Of a DNA stretch of 64,000 bases, positions 13,653 through 24,257 are shown piece after piece (position 1 is the first letter of the stretch; each line of letters opens with the position of its first letter). Below the pieces are notes generated by a model. The model was not told the DNA's origin, did not search any database, and saw only the letters and a program-made list of their open reading frames with translations. This DNA is from Toxoplasma gondii ME49. Lineage: Eukaryota; Apicomplexa; Conoidasida; Eucoccidiorida; Sarcocystidae. Where the stretch lies: NCBI RefSeq assembly GCF_000006565.2, contig NC_031476.1, positions 1,574,458 to 1,638,457 of the forward strand, read 5' to 3'. Made by a program: the position numbers and the translations under genes.

Positions 13653-16600
13653 ATGAAGTCCTCTGCTGAAATTAGGCGGACCATGGATGTCCCTCCTACC
13701 ATTCATGTACCTCTCCCTCCAACGTCGTATCCCGCTTTCGATGCTGCGATCTTCACAGACATCGGTGAGGAAATCCCCAGGAAAAGTCGTCCACCGGTTG
13801 TGCCTTCGGGAACGTAGCGAGGAAAGGAAACACGCTGCCCGTTTCGTGCAGGTGCACAAACTGCTTCAGACTCTACCCCGCCCAGACACATGGACGAAAC
13901 CCCTCCCGTGACATGCCGGGGATCTACTGCTTGCTGATCATGTTGGTCTTCTTGAGCTGTTGAAGGTCCATGTAGTGAAGTGGAAAGTAAACATGAAACA
14001 CGGATGTGGATGGCGGTTTATGCCAGTCGATATTAGAGGGAAGCAGATGGATGTCGTTTCAGGTCCTGGGATAGCTTGTGTGCTCGATGTTTGGTGTATC
14101 ACATGCCAAACCAGACGGGACGAGGTCCGTGACTCATAATCGCTTCCATAAACAAGGCCGACTGGTGGATGGAGTCAATGACCGTCTGAAAATGTGTTCC
14201 GTTGTCTTCACTTGATTTTCCAGGTGGGCGCAAGCATCAGGAAGATAGGTTCACTCTCTGTCCGCAGCTCGTTCCCGGCCGAGACGACTGCGCCTTCTTC
14301 GGTGTCTTCGATGGCACTGTTGGTAAGTCTTTAGTCGTTGCGCGACTTTCTAGTTCAGGACGCAATAAACCCTGTCGGGATATGTTACTCAATTCAGAGC
14401 GCCTGCTGTTCAGCCAGGCGCGACTCTCGCACTGGGAACCGCGAACGGGTCTGCGTCTTTCGATCAGCGTGAAGGCTTCAGTGAATGTGGGTGAAGCTCC
14501 AGGCTTCCCGGAGTGTCCAGAAACGCGTTTTGCCTTGATTCAAATGGACAAAGAGCATGTGATGGGGGCAACAGGTCCACAGTTGCATGCGGCAATCGAG
14601 GGGTGTGACTCTGTGGCTTTATTTCGGATATGCTTTGTGGGAAGATAGTTTCCTGAGAAACGTGTGTTCTTGAAGCTCTCTGTTACACGCCTCTCAATGG
14701 TCCGCTTGGATCCCGTGTTCGAGGAGGTGATCTTGTATCTTGTGAATGACTGGATTTGTTCGTCCCTCGCGTTACTCTCTGCCTCGTTCACCTTTTGTTA
14801 TCAGGAGATTTCGCCAGCGAAAATGTGAAGGATCTTGTTGTTCCACAGTTGATTTCCTCGCCCGCGTGGCAGGAGGTGACTGAGATGCTGAGATCAGACG
14901 TACCCGCCACTGAGGTGGACGAGAAGCTCCCTCAGTTGCTTGATCAGGCAGTCGATGACATGTACAAGAACGCAGACAACGAACTTGTGAAGATGTGCGA
15001 GCAGCTTAACAAAGACTACGCGAGCAGCACCTCCGTCACGGCAGTCTTGGCCAAAGGCTTCGTGGCTGTTGGTCATCTGGTAAGGGGACGGAACAAGTCT
15101 GCATGCCGCAGCGTATGGGAGTCAAAGTTGACAGCGTGTTGGAGCTGCGGCATCAACGAGAGCTTCCACCCACTCCAGGCGATTGTCTGTTCCGTGCCTC
15201 GCAAGCGCCGGCGGTTTGATAGTTGGAGCGCGTCTCCTGGAGGTTTCAGACTGTGCGAATAGCGGGACGTCTTGAGGTGCACTTGGGGACGCCAGTTTGT
15301 GGGGCCGCGCAAAGGCCCGGGTCGTCTCGGGAGCTGGTGGCCGGTGCAGGGCACCCATTTGTGTGTGTGTGTGACTAATTTTCTGTAAGCGCGTGACGGT
15401 TCGTAGCTGGCGTCGCGAAAGCCGGGCTGGCGGTCGTGTGTGGCAGGGCACCCATTTTCTTTGTCGTGTGCGTTTACGCAGGGCGACAGCCGCATCGCTA
15501 TGGGAGTCGAGACGCCAAACGGGTTGAACTGCGAGTTCTTGACCGTTGACCACAAGCCGGATATGCCACATGAGAAACTGCGCATCATGGTATGAGAGTC
15601 GAGACACACAACGGTTTGCTCTGACCAACGGCAAGCGTTGAGGAGTTCATCGCATCAAAGTGGAATTCAGGTTTCTCTCAACGGGAAACCTTTCTCATGA
15701 TAACCGTGGTAGAGAACAGAACGAGAATGTCCCGGAAAAGTGTTCTGTTTCGGGGGGACCCAGTCTTTAGATTTCCAGGGCACATAGGTAGGTGTGCAGT
15801 ACTAGGGTGCATTGTCATGTTCCGTAGCCGTTGCTGGTTCGGCGACTTCAGCGCATCCTGAATCAATCAACCGCAACTGCTTCGCGGCTCCACTCTGCCG
15901 CCTGGTTGCGTTCTGTCTTCGCAGCGCAATGGAGGCAGTGTTGAGTATCTCCACAACCACAACAACAAACCGTTCATTCGAGGTGGTGACTTCTCGTTCC
16001 GGAAGTCGCGCGGAGAGCAGCCGATGCAGCTCCAGTACTCCCGAGCTTTCGGCGTAAGTCGGTGGCTGAGAGACATAACAACTGCGGAAGCGTGGCAGCG
16101 AACTCACACGCACATACGCGTAATCTTTAGTGAATTCAGTGAGTTGTGTTGAGGTAACGCTGCCTGTTTGCATCACGTGCGTGACCCGCAGGCTGGGCTG
16201 CCGCTTGACCAGTCTAGGACCGGGTCGCTTTGTAGCGATTGAGATTTCTGCGTCATGTGCTCACATAGAGCCTCCGTTGATCAGCGTCTGTATTGCCATA
16301 TTGACATACGTATGAGTATCTCTGTCGATATCTGTACCCAATATTTGCATTGTGTTAATGTACTGCTGAACGTCGCCTTTCTGCGTATTCGGCATGGCTC
16401 GGGTGATCGTGGGTTGAGTGGTAGTGCAGGGGACGAGCAATCGGTTTATCGCCAGCGTGCGGCCGACACCCAAGGAGCAGTCCGTACGCTTTCTGGTTTC
16501 GGGAAAAGTGGTGTTTTTTCTTTTCCTTGAGAACCGCCTATGAGTTACCCTCTCTGTGCCTCAACAGGGGAAGGACCTGAAGATGTACGGTTTGAGCAAC

Positions 16601-17152
16601 CAACCCGACGTACGCGTTGTCCGCGTCACGCCTCAACACCGAGTGATGATTCTCGCGACTGATGGCTTGTGGGACGTCATGTCTGCGGCGCAAGCTGTAG
16701 AGATCGCTATGCAGGCACGACAGGAAGGTGAGGAAAATCAAGACAGGCGGCAGATGTCAAAAGGAAGATGCAGTTTGCGTGTTTCTAGCCTTTTGTAGAC
16801 TGCCTGGCCTATTCCCGCACCTCTGGTCGCACCACCGCGTTCCAATGCGAAATTTCTGAGTAGTGGGCACACTTTGTGGCAAGCGGTTGAAACATTGTTC
16901 GCAATATCACTGTCCCAGACATGCGCGTTGTGTAGATTTCATTTTTGTCGAAACGCGTTTCGAGAGCGTCTGTCGCGATGCCTTGCGATGATATTTTGAT
17001 GTCAGCGCTTCGCGGACTGTTATCTGTGTGTGCGAGCAGGAAGGAACCCAGCGCAGGCGCTGGTGGAGATGACCCTCGCTGAGCAGCAGAGCCGCAACCA
17101 AAGTGCAGACAACATTACTGCGATGACAGTGTTCTTCAAGAAGACTGATTAG
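13653..17152 (+). CDS. PP2C/PPM-family Ser/Thr phosphatase, seven exons
   Basis: Exons are 13653-13764, 14224-14322, 14805-15079, 15482-15589, 15925-16053, 16568-16727 and 17040-17152, giving 331 residues. The PP2C landmarks appear in order: RKHQED (residues 40-45) with acidic metal ligands, FDGTVG (66-71) where the family usually has DGHGG, GDSR (163-166), ATDGLWD (271-277) and SADN (316-319). The metal-binding aspartates of D67, D273 and D318 are present. The family hydrolyses phosphoserine and phosphothreonine with Mn2+ or Mg2+. The DGHGG histidine, thought to act as a general acid, is Thr69 here. The Asn/Gly-rich segment at about 199-220 is unusual. There is no signal peptide or membrane segment, so a cytosolic or nuclear location is inferred. 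The model ends on the usual short C-terminal strand. Confidence 0.92.
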
Positions 17153-18906
17153 AAGTTTAGACTTAGGAAGTTCTTTTTTCTCAAGCAGAGGATCTGGTGT
17201 GGACACGCCAGTTGTCGAGTCACCCCAAGGGGCGCAGGAATACATGAATGGAATAAGTCAAGGAATCAACGCGCAAACTGCAGCATGACGAGATTCTTGG
17301 TGTGTCTCGTCTTTCCGCTAGCTCATTCTCCGTTCTCAGCCCGTCTTCATCTTGTATATGTTCTCTCGGAGACGGCACATAGGTCAGATATGTGACAAAA
17401 CTCCTGGGACCTCCGGGCCTTACGTTTCTGCTCATCTTCGTATGTATAAAGACTTCTTTACCAGTGAACAGTCTCGCGTGTGTAAGAAGGCAGACTTTTC
17501 TCCGCTAAGCCATCAGAGAGACACTGAACAAAGTGGGCACCGCCACTGCGTGTACTACGGAAACTGGTGTGAAATGTGTGTTCAGTGGCTTGACAGCCTA
17601 GAACGCCCTCTCCAGAAAAAAGTAGTTTCCATAAACGTACGCTTCTTGTATAGTTCAATTCAGGGGGCTGGAAGATTGCATAAAGCAGGAGTTCCAGTTA
17701 CTTTTCCGGCGGATTTGCATAGGTATTTGCGTTACGAACAGCTCGGTGGTCATGGGTTGCTACTCTGTTTCCTACGTAATCCGTCTGACGGCATCCCGGA
17801 CATCGCAGCACCGGAGGGACCGATGTCTGGCTACAAAATTCGATGAGCCGAAACACGTGTGAATTGTTCGTCCAAGTAGAAGCAAATACAATTAGTGTTT
17901 TGAGTGATGTTGAGAGGGTAAACCCTAGAGGCTATGCAGAATCCATCACTCGTTCTTAGCCACAAAGGTTCACGACAATCAAGCATTACAGTGACTTTGG
18001 AACCTGCTCATTGCTGTCACCCGCGAGGAAGAGCTCCCGTTAAGGTGTGGCAGTTTTGCGGAAGCGCTTCTATTGCTGCATTTCACTTCGTATGGAACCC
18101 GAGGACTTCTACAGCCAGCCTACATGCAAAATTCGGCACTTTCTTGGCACGCTGTCTACCACAACACACGTAGTGTGTGGGTAGATCGTGTTTGAGTCTC
18201 AGGCTGAGCTCAAAGGATTAAAGAGACCCTCAGACGGAAGATGTTTTTCAAATCATGGTATCCGGTAAATTCCACAGTGCGAAACAAGGACTGCGTTAGG
18301 CGGTGCGGCCGCGAGCGCTGCTCCAGATGAATGTTAAGGCGGGGTTGCCACCACTGCCTTTGCAGCGTTCAATGTTCGGTGGCAAAAGAGTTGATACTCG
18401 GTTATACGTAGACGCAAATTTCCCGCATAGACATCCCTTTTCTTAGAAACATTTTCGCTCTTCGGCTGAAAAAGCTCAGCACGTCAGTTGCCTCTCAGCG
18501 TCCGTCAGGACTTCTAGGAAACTCTTTCTCGGTGTAGCACACGTATCAGTTTCACGCGAATACAGCAGGATATTATCGGGTTGACCGTCCGACACTCCAC
18601 ATCGTGACGGCAATGGGCTTTGGAGCATTGTCCGAGTACGGGAGGCACGAAACATTCAGAATTACCAGACGGGGCCTCATGTTGAAGCAGATTTGCGGGC
18701 ACCGTTTCATATCCCACTGTCCCATCTAAATACAGTGGGAAGGTCGGCACAGCTTGAATCGAGAGAGTGATTTTCGAGGGGGTCCGGGAAACCGTTCACT
18801 GCGGGACCGACACCGATGTTACGCGTGAAGAAAAGACAAAAAACGCTTTGTCTTAGCCACTGAACCAAAAAAGAGGAGGGATATTTCGCGAACTAACCAC
18901 AAGAAG
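17153..18906. other. Intergenic stretch, no supported gene
   Basis: About 1.75 kb between the phosphatase and the secreted-protein gene. I see only short, uncoordinated open frames. It probably contains the phosphatase 3' UTR and the promoter of the next gene. Confidence 0.5.
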
Positions 18907-19035
18907 ATGTGGGACGACCTCGAACATCTAGCCGCTCCTGCGGGAGAACGGCCAGCGCAGGTCGTCACGTGGAAGTCCGACGCTCGACGCCGTCAACTGG
19001 CGACTGCCGCCGTTACATCTTCAGTTTCCCGTTGA
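18907..19035 (+). promoter_or_regulatory. uORF upstream of the secreted-protein gene
   Basis: An ATG at 18907 opens a 42-codon frame ending at a TGA at 19033-19035, 62 bases before the presumed start at 19098. If it lies in the transcript it could limit translation of the main frame. The frame of the main gene is open back to about 18909 but has no ATG before 19098. Confidence 0.3.
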
Positions 19036-19097
19036 TCTCCACTCCGTGTCGGACTGGTATAATCGCACGCTCTGGACCCTCTACCTCTTTTGTGACG

Positions 19098-19940
19098 ATG
19101 TTCTTGCTGTCTGTAGCTCTCTTCGTTTTCCTGCTACAAAGCAACACGCAGCCAGCATTCGGGTCGAGCACCGATGGACCTACTGCTGCGTACGATATCC
19201 AAGCACCGCCTTCGCAGAATGCTGAGAATGGCATTTTGTTTAAGGCAGCTTCCAGGGGCCTCGCCTCCGCCCCTTCACCAGGAGAGCCTTTCTATGGGGG
19301 AAGAACGCAGAGTGGGGTGAAATATGGCGGAACTTTGGGTGCTGAACATTCTCTAGGTTCGGTAGCCTGTGGTCTTCACTACTCGGCATGTGTCAGAGGT
19401 ATGGCAGAGTCTGTGCCAAAGTTGGCCACATCAACGGTTCGGAAAAGCATCACACATTCGGCGGAAGAAGACGGACCTAACATCGAGGAAACTCTGAAGG
19501 ATGACGAAAGTGGCATGAGAGGAGACTACTTTCTCAAAGAAATATCTGCGTATCAGCCTTCATCTCGAAGCATGCCTGGCCAAGGTATACATCAGCGAAC
19601 CCGCCTTTCTGCAGCACACTCAGCACCGGAGAATGGAAAGATGCAGGCCGACTTACTCTCCATGCCTACGGCTCAGGAGCGCAGCTTTTTAAGATCTCTG
19701 GATAATCCCGAAGGGGGACACCACAGGAATCTCTTTATTGAAAAGGCTCCGACGGTACTTCTTCTGTCTAACTTGTGGAACGAGCACATCATGCGTCCCA
19801 CGGCGCTCGGAGGGACAGGCGTCAGAACAGAGGCAGATCGGGAGGCTACCGCCTATATTTCCGACCTTGTTTCCACCTTTTGGAAAGATTTGTATGGCCT
19901 TTCACCAAGGACGACATCTGAATCCACAAGGTTTTCATGA
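19098..19940 (+). CDS. Secreted protein of unknown function, single exon
   Basis: The frame from the ATG at 19098 encodes 280 residues. It opens with a strong signal peptide, a hydrophobic core (FLLSVALFVFLL) followed by a likely cleavage after AFG near residue 22. The mature part is hydrophilic, rich in Ser, Gly, Ala and Glu, with few cysteines and no second membrane segment, a look common among dense-granule and other secreted coccidian proteins. I recognise no domain. The open frame extends upstream without an ATG, so 19098 is the natural start. The stop is TGA at 19938-19940; a further exon cannot be excluded, as a weak acceptor and short frame occur near 20550. Export to a secretory organelle or the vacuole is inferred only from the signal peptide. 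Confidence 0.6.
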   Translation: MFLLSVALFVFLLQSNTQPAFGSSTDGPTAAYDIQAPPSQNAENGILFKAASRGLASAPSPGEPFYGGRTQSGVKYGGTLGAEHSLGSVACGLHYSACVRGMAESVPKLATSTVRKSITHSAEEDGPNIEETLKDDESGMRGDYFLKEISAYQPSSRSMPGQGIHQRTRLSAAHSAPENGKMQADLLSMPTAQERSFLRSLDNPEGGHHRNLFIEKAPTVLLLSNLWNEHIMRPTALGGTGVRTEADREATAYISDLVSTFWKDLYGLSPRTTSESTRFS

Positions 19941-22860
19941 CACCCACGATAACTAAAAACCGGCCACCAGAATTCACCATATAGTCTAACCTCTTCCATT
20001 TGAAGCAAAGGATATTCTGGCGCGAACTTCGAATTCACGCGCGCATTTCTCCACGTTGCCCAGGCGAATTATATCGTTTGCACATGCTGCATGAAACGCC
20101 AGCGAACATGTGCTGGACAGAACTTAATAAAGCTCTACACTGCGCTCGCTGCGATCGAGATCTGTTTTGACCTTTATCAAGTATGTCTCCGTCGTATCTC
20201 CACTGCCTTCTTTTTGAAACACATTAATGTGACTTTCATGGATATGAACGAGCGCCAGATTTAGACCAAGCAGACTGCCAGCCTTGCCTCACACGTGAGA
20301 TGTTTGGTAGTCAGCGCACATGCCGCCGCCGTGTAAAAAGCGCACAACTGCGTAAGCCCCGTTACATGCGATATATTCTACTGGCTACCTAACAGTTTGC
20401 TGTTACCAACACTTCCTCGTAAGGGAAAGTCCTGACGTTCTTTGCAATCAGGCAAGTAGCCGCACTCCGCAACACTCACAACGGTACAAACAAACAGATA
20501 ATGTCGTAGATGCTCCGTTTCACAATGCTACTGACTCCTGTTTCTCAGCGGAAACGAGATGCTGCTGGCAGGAGTCGACCCTTCTTCTGTAAACGATGAA
20601 GCGCTTGCAAAAGAGTTGAGATTCCACATTTCAAAATCGCGTAAAACGCGGTGCATCAGGAATTCGAGTGGTTTCCTGTCGTTTCCCGTCAATTGTCCCA
20701 CGTTCGAAGTAGTTTTCTGTGCAAGAGGTTCTAGGTTCAAAGTGCAGTGACAAACGGTACTGTTTCCTGGAGCTTCTCTGAAATACTTTCAAAAGATCTT
20801 GTCCGTTGCTTCGAACAGCAGACAAGAGCGACACCAGAGTCCGCTGTTGTCGATAGCCCACTTCGTCCCTTCATAACCTAAACATGATCAAAGACAGACT
20901 CAAACGCGCCACAAATTACTTTCGACAGTACTGCAAACACGAAGATAGAGATATTCAATGACTAGAAACAACATGAATCCCCAGCGTCCAGCTCGTGCAT
21001 GTGACCACGCGCTCACGACATTTCGGCGGAGACGGCACCTCTACGGACAATTCGAACGCCACCTTATATATCTTTCCAAATTTACTCTAACTTTTTTGCC
21101 TCGGGGATATCTTCAGGGGCTAGCCTCTTTCGAGGCCGAAGAGACCTCACTTTGTTTAGTTAGTTCTTACTTGCCCTTGCCCGATGCCCTGAGGACGAGA
21201 CACGTACGCGTGATAGAACTATCGGCTCTACGCAGGCGACTTCTCGCAACTGACCTTGCCGAAGAAAGCAGAAGGCGAATTTCTTGTTTTCGCAGGTGAC
21301 AGGCTGAACTCCTTGAGGACCTTCGCGTCTTGCTTACTTTTTCTGTTAGCGAAACTTCGAAAGTGTCCCAGAGAAAGCCACAAAAGTGGTAAAGAGAAAA
21401 CGATCCTCTCGTCGGGTGAGCGCCGGACGTTCTTGTTCGTGGCTCCCTGTCTCGCAAGATGGACGAATCCGAAAACTCTCAAAAGAAGCGGGCATTCACA
21501 AGGAGTTTTTTTCCAAATGAAGCATCGCTCTTTTCACTCTTTTTTGACCCCGTCCGCTGAATTCTTTGCGAAAAATACCACGATTTTCCGCTGACAGGAG
21601 CAACCCGTCTCGGGTACCGCGACACTCGTGCTTCTTTTCTCCTGCCTTTGGCAAGCAGAAAACCGTGTTCAACGCACTTTTCTGAAGGCGAAATGTGGCA
21701 AAAAGGAGTGCCTGATCTGGCCTTTGCGTTTCAACATTTCCCTTTTCCTCCACCTCTACTCTCCCGTCTATCCAGTGGCATCTCTGCACCGTTTTGAGAA
21801 GCTCAGTTTTCCTCCGGGCAGTTCTTTCTCTTTTTCACAGACAAACATTAGGTCAACAAGTTTCTCGCATGCACAACAGTGCCGCTTTTGCCGTGACTCC
21901 TTACAGTGTGCGCGGAAAAGGTCGGCGGAGAGAACTCTGTTCTGCCAGACGTGTGAGGAGATATCCACGAGTCTGCTTGGCGACTGCAATCTTCCTTTTC
22001 ATAGTTTCTCTTTTGACTTTCTGAGCATGGTTTGGAGGAGAGTTGCCTCTTTTTTCCCAGTGAGTTTCACTGGGGTGTGCCGGTTAGTCCCATTTCTCGT
22101 TTTCCGACGCGGACCTGCAGCTGTTGTTCCAGCTGCCGACACCGCCGCTGGGATTCGCTCTCTCACCCTCACAAGGCTTTGTTTCATTTCTCATTCCCCA
22201 CCAGTTCAGTCTTCTTTTCTTTCGTAATTCTTCTCTCTCGCCCGCGGCTTTCTTCAAGTCCGCGCTTCCCGCTCCCCACGCAATTGAGAAAGCTCGACGG
22301 CCAGCACATTCGCTGGAGTCCTGTCTCGCGCTTCCGATCTTTTCACCGGCGTTGTCGTCTTCGCTGTTTTCCTTCGGTTCTTTCTCCGCCTGTCTCAGCA
22401 AATTCGCTCCAACTTTTAGAGGCTGTTCTCCAGCGGGTTTCTGTGTTTTTCTATCTCTCTTTTCCTCTTCTTGCCGTCAATTCGAGACAGAGAGCAGTCG
22501 CCCAAGGCCAGAAACGGAGAGGGAGCTCGGAAGAAGCAGGAAAAGCGTCTCGGCGATGTCTGCATTTCGCTGCAGGGTGGAGCGCCTAGAGCAGCGTAAC
22601 CGATTCTGACAGATGTGGGGTCCGTAAGATGCGTTTGCGTCTCTGAAGGCGGTTCGGATTCGTCTATCATCCTCACACCCGTCGCGAGCTCCCGCCCGCC
22701 TAGGGAGACTTCGCAGCTAGACGGAGGCCCGACTCTGCCGTTTTAGCCGTCCTATCCGTTCTATCCGTTCTTCGGAAGCCGCTTGCGCACTCGCTGGCGT
22801 GGAGCCATTTTCCACGACGTCTATCTCGACTTTTTTTCGGCGAAGACTCCCGAATTCGCC
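19941..22860. other. Intergenic stretch and PEX5 upstream region
   Basis: No supported gene. Frames between about 21600 and 22600 are translated Ser/Phe/Leu-rich pyrimidine tracts, typical of untranslated or promoter DNA in this genome. A short frame at about 20550-20750 follows a weak acceptor-like site but has no partner. The right half is probably the PEX5 promoter and 5' UTR. Confidence 0.5.
22638..22644. promoter_or_regulatory. Possible WGAGACG-type element upstream of PEX5
   Basis: CGTCTCT, the reverse complement of AGAGACG, lies about 220 bp before the PEX5 start codon, the same spacing as the match upstream of the coiled-coil gene. Chance matches are expected at this motif length. 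Confidence 0.25.
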
Positions 22861-23433
22861 ATGGCTTTCCGTGCGCTGCTTGCCCCACCGAGAGCAGCGA
22901 ACCCGTGCGGCGCAGATGCCTCACGCGTTGTCTCAGCTGCCTCCCGAGGCGCTGGAACAAATCCTCTGACTTCGTTTCTCTCGTCAGTTTCAACGGATCC
23001 TCTCCGCACTCGACAGGTGAGAACGCGGAAAAAACAACCAAGAAGACTCCCCGATCTTCGCGCAGTCCTCGTACACAGCGTCAGATCTTCATTTTATCGA
23101 ATCCAAGTGGAGAGCGATTCACGTCTCCGTCTGTCTCTCACGGTTTCTAATCGGTCGCGAGATGCAAGAGGGATAACAGCTCGGCTACTACGAAGAGTGC
23201 GATTCCTCGGACTGTATCCGCAGACGTCCACGGCGGCTCGGATTTCCATTCACATATCTAGCGGTGACATGGACGACAGACACTTTCCTTGTTCTTTATA
23301 CTCTGAATCTACTGCTCTGCGAAACACAGCGTGTGTACGCAGCATCTCTCCAAAGCTGCCTGCATGCGTCAAGTGTTCAAACTGGGGGAAAGACCCACAA
23401 ACCAGTTCCCTCGGGGGACTGACAGTCATCGAG

Positions 23434-23470
<37 letters not shown>

Positions 23471-23520
23471 GTACATGCATATATGTGCCTTGTAAGCCTT
23501 TGTGTTCAATTCACACCTAC

Positions 23521-23551
<31 letters not shown>

Positions 23552-24222
23552 TATCTATATCCACCTATACATAGAACAATATATATATGTGTAGAAGTGT
23601 ATACCTTTAAAGCGTTGGGGCCTACAGGGTGTTTGCCCCCACACTGTTCTTTCTGGCCCTGTGTGTTTACCATGCATGTCCAGCTTCTCGAAGGCTACGA
23701 CGTGACCGGTGCGGCCTCAAGTGCGCCTCCGTCGCTTCCAGATGCGTTCGTCAACGCGTTCCTTGCTCAGGATTTCGGGGAGAATGACGTCGGAGTGCCG
23801 GGCGGCAAACCAGTTGTCTCCTCTGCCTCTTTCGAAGCTGCGTGGGCGCACACGCAGAGTGGAGAAAACGGAGAGACAGTTTCGCGTCCCCACGGGACTG
23901 CCCCGTTCTCGCGACCCGCCCATGGATTGGAGAGCTTCCAAGGTCTCGCTGGACCGGAAGCTATCGGAAGGCGTGAGGTTTCCCCCCTCCTGAATCTCGC
24001 TTGTTCTCAAAGAGTCAAATGCTTCCACCCAGGCCACAAAGACGTTCCCACATTCAATACGTCTCTCGTGCAATATACATATACACACATTTGCATAACT
24101 GTACGTGCATATATCGACGTGTATGCACGCCTGCATGCATGGATGTGCATATGTCTATAGCTATATCTGTATATATATATATATATATACATATATGTAT
24201 ATGTACATTTATCCCACGTATA

Positions 24223-24257
<35 letters not shown>

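Noticed and set aside
22032..22589. 185-residue plus-strand frame
   Set aside because: Same pyrimidine-rich region, overlapping another open frame, with no recognisable protein features.
21628..22609. Long Ser/Phe/Leu-rich plus-strand frames before PEX5
   Set aside because: Composition reflects pyrimidine-rich untranslated DNA; no domain, and overlapping frames look alike.
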